From: Cytophagaceae bacterium
GTDB taxonomy: Bacteria; Bacteroidota; Bacteroidia; Cytophagales; Spirosomataceae
Length of the DNA: 8,342 bases
Assembly (NCBI GenBank): GCA_027485075.1
Contig: JAIXRT010000224.1
Location: 1 to 8,342, forward strand
Direction of reading: 5' to 3'
Shown: piece after piece, positions 1-6,355 of the stretch
Layout: every line of letters starts with the position of its first letter
Numbering within the stretch: the first letter of the stretch is position 1
Program-made: the position numbers and the translations under genes
The notes under the pieces: generated by a model
What the model saw: only the letters and a program-made list of their open reading frames with translations
The model's database searches: none
Told to the model about the DNA's origin: nothing

Positions 1-995
1 GCCTTAGAATGAGGCTTTAGTAAAAAACGTCCCAGATCAATTGGCCGCTCCACACGAATGCAACTGTGGCTGTAAAAACGCTTCTCCTTTTTAAATAATT
101 TTTTCTCAGACGTGTCATGCAGGTACATCCGAAAAGGATTGTCAAATTGAAACTTCATGATACCTAAGGTATTCCATTTCCCCGAACGCTGACGCATCTC
201 ATAAGGGAAATAATTAGCATTTAAGCGCGACCAAGGCACCTTCTCGGGTGCAACCTTTCGACCCTTCAAATCAAATATTTCTAAATGACTGGCATAAAAA
301 TACCGTATATTTTTGCGGATCTCCGGAACTAATTCTTCCACACTAATACTACGAGGCACATGCCAATAGGGTGTAATAATCAGGTTTTTCAAGGGGCTAA
401 TTAATGTTTTAGATGGCCTTGAAGCTTTACCCACGACGACCTTCATGTTCGACTGTTCAATCTGACCATCATATGCACGTAAGGTAGTAGATGGAATATT
501 AACCAAAACAACGGATCGATTTCGCCGTAATGTGCTAAGCCACCGGTATTCATTGACAGCTTTGATGAGTAACTCCTTTTTTTCATCAGAGATGCCCATT
601 GAATCTCGAAGCATGGCCAACAAGCGAACCACCTCGGGCGACTGATTAATTAGATGATTAGCTAATAATTTAAAATTAGGTGTTAATTTAATGTTTTTAC
701 GATCAATTTTTAAGCCTTGATAGCGCAAATTAGGTGCTCGATTTCCATCGCGGAGATCCTTGAAAAAAGTTTGTGCAATCGTATGAACTACTAATGAGTC
801 AATGGGCTTTTGGCCTTTAATCATAGAATCCAATGCCCCATGATTATAATCTGCCATACGCAAGGCCAGCGATGGAGCCGAATGAATCAGACTATCTAAG
901 GTGAGCAACTCAGGCAGGGGCATCGTCTTTATTTGTCCTAAACTAGAAAAACTTATGACTACGCATAAAACAAAAAAACTTGAAAACTTCCTCAT
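1..995 (-). CDS. YcbB-type L,D-transpeptidase (YkuD domain), C-terminus cut by window edge
   Basis: Reading the minus strand from the ATG at 995 gives 331 uninterrupted codons to the window edge. Residues 1-20 form a signal peptide (MRK, hydrophobic run, then SSLGQ), so the enzyme acts in the periplasm. Residues about 72-103 carry the 'FFKDLRDG' scaffold segment typical of YcbB/LdtD proteins. Residues about 160-331 are the YkuD catalytic domain: 'ITPYWHVPRSI' (207-217), 'FPYEMRQRSG' (263-272), 'LHDTSEKKLF' (292-301) and 'YSHSCIRVE' (308-316). Predicted catalytic residues are Cys312 and His310, with His293 upstream. By family knowledge it makes 3-3 cross-links in peptidoglycan by attacking tetrapeptide stems. 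The usual SHGC motif reads SHSC here. The start lies 30 bases after the AraC-gene stop on the same strand, so co-transcription is possible. The family is clear; the missing piece is the extreme C-terminus. Confidence 0.93.
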   Translation of the reverse strand, partial: MRKFSSFFVLCVVISFSSLGQIKTMPLPELLTLDSLIHSAPSLALRMADYNHGALDSMIKGQKPIDSLVVHTIAQTFFKDLRDGNRAPNLRYQGLKIDRKNIKLTPNFKLLANHLINQSPEVVRLLAMLRDSMGISDEKKELLIKAVNEYRWLSTLRRNRSVVLVNIPSTTLRAYDGQIEQSNMKVVVGKASRPSKTLISPLKNLIITPYWHVPRSISVEELVPEIRKNIRYFYASHLEIFDLKGRKVAPEKVPWSRLNANYFPYEMRQRSGKWNTLGIMKFQFDNPFRMYLHDTSEKKLFKKEKRFYSHSCIRVERPIDLGRFLLKPHSK

Positions 996-1015
996 AGAGC
1001 GAATGTAGCCATTAT

Positions 1016-1032
1016 AAAAGGAAATTTAGTTT
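1016..1032 (-). terminator. weak hairpin at the AraC-gene stop codon
   Basis: On the minus strand GGAAA, a 7-base spacer containing the TAA stop, and TTTCC form a five-pair stem followed by TTTTAT. It overlaps the end of the AraC reading frame and lies just before the L,D-transpeptidase start. The stem is short and AT-rich, so it would at most attenuate read-through; it may be chance. Confidence 0.2.
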
Positions 1033-1874
1033 CCACTTGTCTGTTTCTTGAAAGTTGACGGGGACACCCCAACCCGCTTCTTAAATAATCGTGTAAAGTA
1101 GGGCAAATTCTCAAAACCAGCCTCATAACAAGTCTCACTAACATGGCGACCTTGGATAAGTAATTTTTTAGCATAATTAACCCTGTACTGATTAACAAAA
1201 TCTGTATATGTCAAATGTGTTGCCTGTTTAAAATATCGGCAAAAAGCAGGAACCGACAAACTCACATGTTCTGCAATTAGATTCGTATTGATTGGCTCTA
1301 AAAAATGAGCCTCTACATATTGGTACACCTGATGAATGCGCGCTTGCTTTTTCAAAAGCAATGCATTCGCAACAGGTCGCGCACCTAATTCCAGGTATTC
1401 CGCACTCGCGGCTAAATATTGAAAGATGCGCATCAACTCTACAAATTGACTAAATCGGTCCAAATGATGTAGCTTTTTTAACCTGGCTCCTGCTATTCGC
1501 TTCGTCTCACCCGTAAATGCCAAACCTTGTTTTGCACGATCAATAAGTTCTACAACCTGACTTAATTCTGGAATTCGTGCCAAACCTTGTTCAAAATAAT
1601 CAGCTGGAAACTGAATCACCACGGTCTCCACCGTCGCTTTTACTCCATAATCAAAATTCAAATGTGGAATGTATGAACCGATCAAAGCCAGATCACATCC
1701 TTCATAGGTATCTAAATGATCGCCAATGTGGCGAATACCCTTTTCTGCTTCTACGTAAACCAACTCAATCTCTGGATGAAAATGCCAATAAAACACCTCA
1801 TTTAAATTAGGTGTCTGCAAAAATCGAAAGGAACTATCCGCGTCAGGACGGATGGATTCTAAAGCTATTTTCAT
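1026..1874 (-). CDS. AraC-family transcriptional regulator with N-terminal cupin domain
   Basis: A 282-residue protein from the ATG at 1874. The frame also opens at a TTG at 1889, five codons earlier, but the ATG is preferred and no strong ribosome site supports the TTG. The N-terminal half is a cupin/AraC ligand-binding fold: 'HFHPEIELVYV' at about 31-41 and the 'GCDLALIGSYIPH' strand at about 59-71. The C-terminal 100 residues are the two-helix-turn-helix AraC DNA-binding domain: first HTH about 194-217 ('NLIAEHVSLSVPAFCRYFK'), second about 243-265 with the family signature 'CYEAGFENLPYFTRLFKKRVGVSPS' split over 249-273. Length is normal for the family. It is divergent from the PhyH oxygenase gene, with candidate direct-repeat operators between them, so it probably controls that gene and itself. 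The effector is unknown; sugar-type ligands are common for this domain architecture. Confidence 0.93.
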   Translation of the reverse strand: MKIALESIRPDADSSFRFLQTPNLNEVFYWHFHPEIELVYVEAEKGIRHIGDHLDTYEGCDLALIGSYIPHLNFDYGVKATVETVVIQFPADYFEQGLARIPELSQVVELIDRAKQGLAFTGETKRIAGARLKKLHHLDRFSQFVELMRIFQYLAASAEYLELGARPVANALLLKKQARIHQVYQYVEAHFLEPINTNLIAEHVSLSVPAFCRYFKQATHLTYTDFVNQYRVNYAKKLLIQGRHVSETCYEAGFENLPYFTRLFKKRVGVSPSTFKKQTSGN

Positions 1875-1901
1875 ACCTAAATTTACCAATTTAATGTATA
1901 T

Positions 1902-1980
1902 GTCAAATTAAATTATCAATACAGGTCAAAAATTGGCGAATAGAAAGAAATTCATCTATCGATAAATAGTCGAAATTTGG
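1902..1980. promoter_or_regulatory. candidate AraC-protein operator: three GTC-AAA-type direct repeats
   Basis: Three same-orientation copies lie in the divergent region: GTCAAATTAAAT (1902-1913), GTCAAAAATTGG (1925-1936) and GTCGAAATTTGG (1969-1980). The second and third match at 10 of 12 positions. Start-to-start spacings are 23 and 44 bases, about two and four helical turns, which fits AraC-family proteins that contact one DNA face through two HTHs. The third copy ends 19 bases before the oxygenase ATG and overlaps a GAAATTTG that resembles the Bacteroidota -7 element (TAnnTTTG). An 8-base palindrome TATCGATA (1957-1964) lies between copies two and three. The binding role is inferred. Confidence 0.35.
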
Positions 1981-1999
1981 TTCAACAAAAACAAACTGC

Positions 2000-2950
2000 A
2001 TGGAAACGAAAATCCCCAATAATGCCCATTATGAAATTCCTGGCAACCCATCTACCGCCAAAAGTAGCGCGCTCAAACTGAATGATCGAAGTAATGGTCA
2101 TGCACTTCGCGTATTAAGCGAGGAAGATTGGACGTTTTGGATAACGAATGGCTACGTCGTTATCAAACAAGCTGTTCCGCGCGAAAAAGCGTTAAAAACA
2201 GCCGATTTTTTATGGGAATTTGAGGAAAAAGATCCAAATGATCCAGCTACCTGGTATACCGCCCCACGTGCAGAAATGAAAATGAAAGAGTTAGCAGGCA
2301 CGGGCATGGTAGAATGCTACAATAACCAATTTTTATGGGATAATCGATCGCAACAACGCGTTTATGACGCCTTTGTTGACATTTGGGGAACGGAAAAACT
2401 TTGGGTCACCATTGATCGAGCAAACTTGAACTTTCCGATCCGACCAGGCCACGAATACAAAGCCTTTATCCATTGGGATTATGACCCGGAAACAAAACCA
2501 GTAAATGTACAAGGGGTACTCGCACTAGCGGACCAACTCGACGAAAACATGGGGGGATTTCAGTGCATCCCTGAGTTATTTCGCACTTACAATACTTGGA
2601 AATTAACCCAACCCGATGACCGCGACCGCTTCAAACCAGATATCACCGGTTTTACACCCACCAAAGTCAAGTTAGAAGCCGGCGACTTGTTAATCTTCAA
2701 CAGCACTCAGCCACATGGCATTCGTGCAAACAATAGCGACAAAGTGCGTTGTGCCCAATATATTTCCATGATGCCAGCTGAAGAGGACAATGCTTCATTG
2801 AAAGAATGGCGTATCAATTCCTGGAAAGACCGTATTGCGCCAGAGGGATATGCATTTCCAGGCGATCCTAGGAATTGGGAACAAACAAAATACACGACTG
2901 CTGAACTAAATGAACTAGGTAGAAAAATTCTAGGCCTGGATGCTTATTAA
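2000..2950 (+). CDS. phytanoyl-CoA dioxygenase (PhyH) family Fe(II)/2-oxoglutarate oxygenase
   Basis: A 316-residue soluble protein with no signal peptide, so cytoplasmic. The double-stranded beta-helix core carries the iron triad His158-x-Asp160 (in 'FIHWDYDPE') and His239 (in 'STQPHGIRANN'). Arg250 lies 11 residues after the distal His, the position that binds the 2-oxoglutarate carboxylate in human PhyH. 'GGFQCIPELFRTYNTW' (185-200) and 'LEAGDLLIFNSTQPHG' (225-240) are typical PhyH strands. By family chemistry it would hydroxylate a substrate using O2, Fe(II) and 2-oxoglutarate, giving succinate and CO2. Bacterial PhyH proteins act on many small molecules, so phytanoyl-CoA itself should not be assumed. 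The first 38 residues are variable and probably lie outside the core. It is divergent from a cupin-AraC regulator that probably controls it. Fold and cofactor residues are certain; substrate unknown. Confidence 0.92.
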   Translation: METKIPNNAHYEIPGNPSTAKSSALKLNDRSNGHALRVLSEEDWTFWITNGYVVIKQAVPREKALKTADFLWEFEEKDPNDPATWYTAPRAEMKMKELAGTGMVECYNNQFLWDNRSQQRVYDAFVDIWGTEKLWVTIDRANLNFPIRPGHEYKAFIHWDYDPETKPVNVQGVLALADQLDENMGGFQCIPELFRTYNTWKLTQPDDRDRFKPDITGFTPTKVKLEAGDLLIFNSTQPHGIRANNSDKVRCAQYISMMPAEEDNASLKEWRINSWKDRIAPEGYAFPGDPRNWEQTKYTTAELNELGRKILGLDAY

Positions 2951-2987
2951 GGCATTTTGAACACATATCAAGTTCTTGATTTTAACT

Positions 2988-3014
2988 AAAAGAGGGAATC
3001 AAAATTCCCCTTTT
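2988..3014 (+). terminator. terminator-like hairpin after the PhyH gene
   Basis: AAAAG-GGGAAT, loop CAAA, ATTCCC-CTTTT: an 11-pair stem with one bulged A at 2993, beginning 37 bases after the oxygenase stop. The descending arm ends in TTTT and then a C-run, so it is an imperfect intrinsic terminator. It sits 4 bases before the 38-base palindromic repeat at 3019. Confidence 0.55.
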
Positions 3015-3018
3015 CCCC

Positions 3019-3056
3019 CTACCTTTGGCAAACCTTGGAGGATTGCCAAAGGTAAG
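3019..3056 (+). repeat. 38-base palindromic element, copy 1
   Basis: A perfect 12-pair inverted repeat (TACCTTTGGCAA / TTGCCAAAGGTA) around an asymmetric 11-base loop ACCTTGGAGGA. The whole 38-base unit reappears, base for base, as the reverse complement at 6858-6895. No T-tract follows the stem, so it does not look like a terminator by itself. The asymmetric centre gives each copy a direction. It could be a dispersed REP-like palindrome, a protein-binding site or a recombination-type site; the sequence alone does not decide. Confidence 0.85.
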
Positions 3057-3100
3057 AAGATGGGAAATTTTCCTATATTGTAGGCATATAGCTTCATTAA

Positions 3101-4291
3101 TTGGAAATACTTGCCCCTATTTTTGGGATTTTTACCTCGTTTATTCTTTTGTACTATTTAAGTTCATTGAATAAATCGAATATTTTCTTAGCCTTATTCT
3201 TCCTGTGTTGCAACCTCATTGTGATGGTCTATTTCGGCCTTCACTATACAAAAAACGAATTTTGGGAAGGTTTCTGTTTTGTTCATTTTCTCCCCTTGTC
3301 TTTTCTACTCGGACCTAGTTTATTCTTTTACGTCAAAAACACCGTATCCGAACACAAAGGTTTTGTAAAAACAGATCTATTTCATTTACTCCCGGCTGTT
3401 TTTGTTGGCATAGCCACCCTCCCATTCACTACATTGCCTTTTGACATTAAGACCAAAATGGCTCATGAAATCGTCAATATTACAGAGGATTATAATCTAA
3501 ATTTCTTTTGGGTTACATTTGAACAACTACTCTACGGCCGATCGATCCACCTCATTATATATGCGATTGCGTCGATTGCGTATTTTTATTGGAACAAAAA
3601 ACATTTACTGAAAAAGTATGGAGTAATCCCGAGTAATCATTTGATCATTCAACGTTGGTTTTTTACGCTCATATCACTTCAAGTCTTAATCGCAGTAACG
3701 AGCTTGGGACATATGGCTACATTATATATCAAGCCTTTTTATATTTTGGGCTTTTCCAACGAAGAAATTTTTAGTGAATCTCACTTTTTTAGAATTTGCG
3801 GAGGAGGTTTTTTTATCCAAAATTTCTTCTTGTTTTTGTTTCCAAACATTCTGTATGGCAACATATCTTATTCTGTCGAATTGAGTAAAGCAAGTACATT
3901 AGAGAAATTAAAATCTACGTTTGCAAAACCAATACAAATAAATGAAAACGCTTTTGAGCAGGTTATTAAACCTTATTTAGCAAATCATCCATTTATCCAT
4001 AAAGATTTTACGCTTTCACAAATGTCGTTCGACTTGAAAATTTCAGAACGAAATTTATCGGCCTATTTCAATAATGACTTGCATAAAACATTTGGTGAAT
4101 GGAAAAACGATTTGCGCATCGCTTATGTTGTGGAGTTAATTGAGGCAGGACAAGCAAATAAATTTACCATAGAAGCATTGGCAACAAATGCTGGGTTTAT
4201 GTCCAGATCGAAATTCATTGACGCATTTAAACGTCGACAAGGTCTCACCCCCTCTGCATTCATTAAATCAAAAAAGCCCCAGACCAATTAG
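3101..4291 (+). CDS. AraC-type regulator with multi-span membrane N-terminus
   Basis: A 396-residue protein read from a TTG codon at 3101. A TAA stop lies immediately before it in frame, and the next in-frame ATG is 42 residues in and would remove the first membrane helix, so TTG is the likely start. Hydrophobic spans are visible at about 4-20, 27-47, 57-78, 93-112, 149-164, 185-208 and 228-250, suggesting up to seven inner-membrane helices. Residues about 285-392 form a cytoplasmic AraC DNA-binding domain with HTHs near 302-325 ('FTLSQMSFDLKISERNLSAYF') and 354-377 ('FTIEALATNAGFMSRSKFIDAFKRR'), ending 'GLTPSAFIK'. This architecture is common in Bacteroidota and presumably senses an envelope or hydrophobic signal. 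It is the first gene of the repeat-bracketed module and probably regulates the exported-protein genes 250 bases downstream. That target is inferred from position only. Confidence 0.85.
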   Translation: MEILAPIFGIFTSFILLYYLSSLNKSNIFLALFFLCCNLIVMVYFGLHYTKNEFWEGFCFVHFLPLSFLLGPSLFFYVKNTVSEHKGFVKTDLFHLLPAVFVGIATLPFTTLPFDIKTKMAHEIVNITEDYNLNFFWVTFEQLLYGRSIHLIIYAIASIAYFYWNKKHLLKKYGVIPSNHLIIQRWFFTLISLQVLIAVTSLGHMATLYIKPFYILGFSNEEIFSESHFFRICGGGFFIQNFFLFLFPNILYGNISYSVELSKASTLEKLKSTFAKPIQINENAFEQVIKPYLANHPFIHKDFTLSQMSFDLKISERNLSAYFNNDLHKTFGEWKNDLRIAYVVELIEAGQANKFTIEALATNAGFMSRSKFIDAFKRRQGLTPSAFIKSKKPQTN

Positions 4292-4303
4292 TCAGGAGCT
4301 TTT
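4272..4303 (+). terminator. terminator hairpin overlapping the membrane-regulator stop
   Basis: AAAAGC-C-CC-A-GAC, loop CAATTA, GTC-A-GG-A-GCTTTT: a 13-position stem with two mismatches, ending in a short T-run. Its ascending arm lies in the last codons of the regulator gene and the loop contains part of the TAG stop. It would separate the regulator transcript from the exported-protein genes. Confidence 0.5.
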
Positions 4304-4437
4304 CGCATTACCTACTTCATCAAAAATCTTATCGCTTTTATTATATACTACAATCCAAGAATGTAGCCGATATACCTTCATTATGTTCTAATCAAAACTA
4401 CATCGCAAGTGAGCATTATAAGCTAAAATGCCATTTT

Positions 4438-4471
4438 CATTTGTTCCCATTCCTGCAAAAGGGAACAAGTG
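4438..4471. promoter_or_regulatory. inverted repeat upstream of the exported-protein genes
   Basis: TTGTTCCC (4441-4448) and GGGAACAA (4461-4468) are perfect inverted arms separated by 12 bases. As RNA the pairing extends by CAT/GTG to 11 pairs. It lies about 72 bases before the first exported-protein ATG, has no T-tract, and is within no gene. It may be an operator for the membrane-bound AraC protein or a leader hairpin; there is no direct evidence for either. No convincing TAnnTTTG promoter was found nearby. Confidence 0.3.
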
Positions 4472-4542
4472 GAATGTAATATCACCACATCTCGAACGAC
4501 TAAATGCCGTTCTTGCTAGGACAAATAAACTCCAAAAAAAAC

Positions 4543-5454
4543 ATGAAAAAAATGGTACTCTTGGGCGCATTCGTTGCGTCCGCATTTATGGCAAATGCTC
4601 AAACAGCTGGAAAAATTTTCGTTGGCGATAACCAAGGAAAACCCATGCAATTAGGATCTGACAAAAACATGAACACCGTATTAGAAGCAACAAAAGCTTA
4701 TAACGCTGTTGATCACGATGCTGAGGTGGCTTTATGGTCAGATGAATTTATAAAAACAGGTGGAGAAAATCATAAAAAAAGCATGGCAACGTTGAAATCG
4801 GTCACCAACAAGCCGATGGCCATGTTACCTATCAAAATTCAAGGTTCAAGTGGTGAAATTGTGATGGTGCAGTCAACAGAGGAGCGCGTTTTCAAAAATG
4901 GTTCGAAACAAAACTTGAATTTATTTGAGTTGTTTTATTTTGACAAAGCCGGCAAAATTTCAAATTTACAGCAGTACGTTAACATTCCTGCAACAAATGA
5001 ATTTGGTAAAACATCAGGAGGAAAATACATCTCAAGCAAACCTGGTTCTGAATCAGATGGTAGTTCTTTACAGTTTTCAAACAGAGGCGAAATCGCTGCG
5101 ATGGAAAATCTTGCAAAAGCGTACAATGCCATGGATGTGCAAGGTTTTACATCTTTAATGGCAGATGAATTAACCATCGAAGGATTTGATGGTTCCAAGG
5201 TTAAATTGACCAAAGACATGATCCCAGCTATTTTTGCTCAATACAAATCCTTGGATTGGAAACTGGGATTAATTCTTCCATTTAAACTAACCAATACGGA
5301 TCCTGCTTCTGGCATTATGGTATACTCAACTGAGAAGCGTGTATTGAAAGATGGAACAGTTTGGGATAAAGACTTGATGGAATTGTTTGGCTTCAACTTA
5401 GCTGGCAAAATTGATTCAATTACTCAATTCTCCAGAGAAAAAACAAAAAAATAA
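4543..5454 (+). CDS. secreted protein with two NTF2/SnoaL-like domains
   Basis: A 303-residue protein from the ATG at 4543. An in-frame ATG at 4504 exists, but it would bury the signal peptide behind 13 residues, while the inner ATG has the same A-rich leader as the next two genes. Residues 1-20 ('MKKMVLLGAFVASAFMANAQ') are a signal peptide with cleavage expected after ANA. The rest is two homologous copies of an NTF2/SnoaL-like domain, about 45-147 and 185-297. The clearest match is 'STEERVFKNGSKQNLNLFEL' (111-130) against 'STEKRVLKDGTVWDKDLMEL' (262-281), each followed by a hydrophobic strand and 'AGKI'. Both copies start with a helix containing 'KAYNA' (51-55 and 192-196). These folds are ligand-binding or enzymatic cone-shaped barrels; no catalytic residues can be assigned. 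It leads a set of three exported-protein genes. Fold by pattern recognition, function unknown. Confidence 0.8.
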   Translation: MKKMVLLGAFVASAFMANAQTAGKIFVGDNQGKPMQLGSDKNMNTVLEATKAYNAVDHDAEVALWSDEFIKTGGENHKKSMATLKSVTNKPMAMLPIKIQGSSGEIVMVQSTEERVFKNGSKQNLNLFELFYFDKAGKISNLQQYVNIPATNEFGKTSGGKYISSKPGSESDGSSLQFSNRGEIAAMENLAKAYNAMDVQGFTSLMADELTIEGFDGSKVKLTKDMIPAIFAQYKSLDWKLGLILPFKLTNTDPASGIMVYSTEKRVLKDGTVWDKDLMELFGFNLAGKIDSITQFSREKTKK

Positions 5455-5463
5455 ATTGATTTA

Positions 5464-5497
5464 GTCCGTGCGCATATCGCACACGGACATTTTTTTT
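5464..5497 (+). terminator. strong intrinsic terminator between exported-protein genes 1 and 2
   Basis: GTCCG-TGCG, loop CATAT, CGCA-(CA bulge)-CGGAC, then A and eight T residues. It begins 9 bases after the upstream stop and its T-tract ends only 15 bases before the next ATG. No promoter fits between them, so the downstream gene must depend on read-through, RNA processing or a promoter overlapping the hairpin or upstream gene. Confidence 0.75.
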
Positions 5498-5512
5498 AAC
5501 ACCCAAAAAACT

Positions 5513-6304
5513 ATGAAAAAACTTACCTTATTACTAGTCGCTTTCTTTGCATTGACGCTAACGTCATTCGCTCAAAACAAACCCATGTACATTAACATTG
5601 CATTTCACAAATTAAAACCAGGTCATACGATTGAGGAAGCCATGGCTATTGAGAAGCGATGGAAAGTAATTCACCAAAAACGTAAGTCTCTTGGGCTTAT
5701 CGCGGCATGGGCCGTTTATCCTATATTTAACGAGTATAAATCCGAGTCGGTAGATTTTGATTACATCTCATGCAATGCATCAGAAGACTTAAACAAGATT
5801 ACCGAATTTCCGGCAGATATGGGCGCAGCCTTAATGAAGGAAGATCCAAGTTATTATACAATCTTAGAAGAAACAGCAAAAATTCAAACCATCGTTCGTA
5901 ATAAAATAACCAAAGTTTTGGATGCAACAGGGCCCTCAAATGATTTGAATTCGATCATTCTATTTGAAACGATGAAAACAACTCAGGCTAATTACTTGGC
6001 TTACATGGATTTTGAAAAACAAGTTAAAGCCATTCATTTGGATCGAATTAAAGCTGGTAACATACAAGAGTGGTCATTTGGTCAACATCTAGCACCTCTT
6101 TCATACGATGGAACGGGGCAATTTTCGACCTTCACCTTTTTTAAAGATTTGTCTAAATTGGATTTTGACGCAACGTCCATTTACATCAATGGAGCAAAGA
6201 AATATATGAATTTGACACCTGAGCAATTCACTAAAAAAGTGAATGACTTGCGTGAAACCAAACAAGCGGTCCTATTAAAATACGCCGTAGGTACGTTTAA
6301 CTAG
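5513..6304 (+). CDS. secreted protein with an internal duplication, alpha/beta-barrel-like; function unknown
   Basis: A 263-residue protein from the ATG at 5513. The frame opens upstream at a GTG at 5468, but that lies inside the terminator hairpin and would hide the signal peptide. Residues 1-20 ('MKKLTLLLVAFFALTLTSFA') are a signal peptide. The mature part holds two related halves offset by exactly 121 residues: EK47-48, IH53-54, R57, G61 and W66 recur as EK168-169, IH174-175, R178, G182 and W187. Each half has a strand, an EK...IH...R helix, G, then a strand with W. This pattern suggests tandem ferredoxin-like domains of the dimeric alpha/beta-barrel type (NIPSNAP or EthD-like), but no named family is recognised. 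The conserved His and Trp pairs may line a ligand pocket. It lies between an NTF2-like secreted protein and an NTF2-like lipoprotein, with hairpins on both sides. Confidence 0.8.
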   Translation: MKKLTLLLVAFFALTLTSFAQNKPMYINIAFHKLKPGHTIEEAMAIEKRWKVIHQKRKSLGLIAAWAVYPIFNEYKSESVDFDYISCNASEDLNKITEFPADMGAALMKEDPSYYTILEETAKIQTIVRNKITKVLDATGPSNDLNSIILFETMKTTQANYLAYMDFEKQVKAIHLDRIKAGNIQEWSFGQHLAPLSYDGTGQFSTFTFFKDLSKLDFDATSIYINGAKKYMNLTPEQFTKKVNDLRETKQAVLLKYAVGTFN

Positions 6305-6314
6305 TTTAATTTTC

Positions 6315-6341
6315 AGGCCAACTCGATGAGTTGACCTTTTT
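6315..6341 (+). terminator. intrinsic terminator between exported-protein genes 2 and 3
   Basis: AGG-c-CAACTC, loop GAT, GAGTTG-a-CCT followed by more T residues: a nine-pair stem with one C/A mismatch and a T5 tail. It begins 11 bases after the upstream stop and ends 14 bases before the next ATG, the same layout as the preceding gap. Confidence 0.7.
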
Positions 6342-6355
6342 AACCCCCAAAAACC

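Noticed and set aside
992..1198. 68-residue minus-strand reading frame
   Set aside because: It overlaps the AraC HTH domain in another frame, and its composition and lack of any motif mark it as a shadow.
1577..1810. 77-residue plus-strand reading frame
   Set aside because: It is antisense to the AraC cupin domain, with no motif or leader to support it.
3060..3083. Seven-codon leader peptide gene before the membrane regulator
   Set aside because: Too short to support on sequence alone; mentioned only with the TTG-start observation.
4423..4514. Imperfect direct repeat CTAAAATGCCATT / CTAAATGCCGTT
   Set aside because: Short, imperfect and AT-rich; not distinguishable from chance.
4504..4542. 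Upstream ATG extension of the double NTF2-like protein
   Set aside because: It would place 13 polar residues before an otherwise perfect signal peptide; the inner ATG has the shared A-rich leader.
5468..5512. GTG-initiated extension of the duplicated secreted protein
   Set aside because: It starts inside the terminator stem and would displace the signal peptide.
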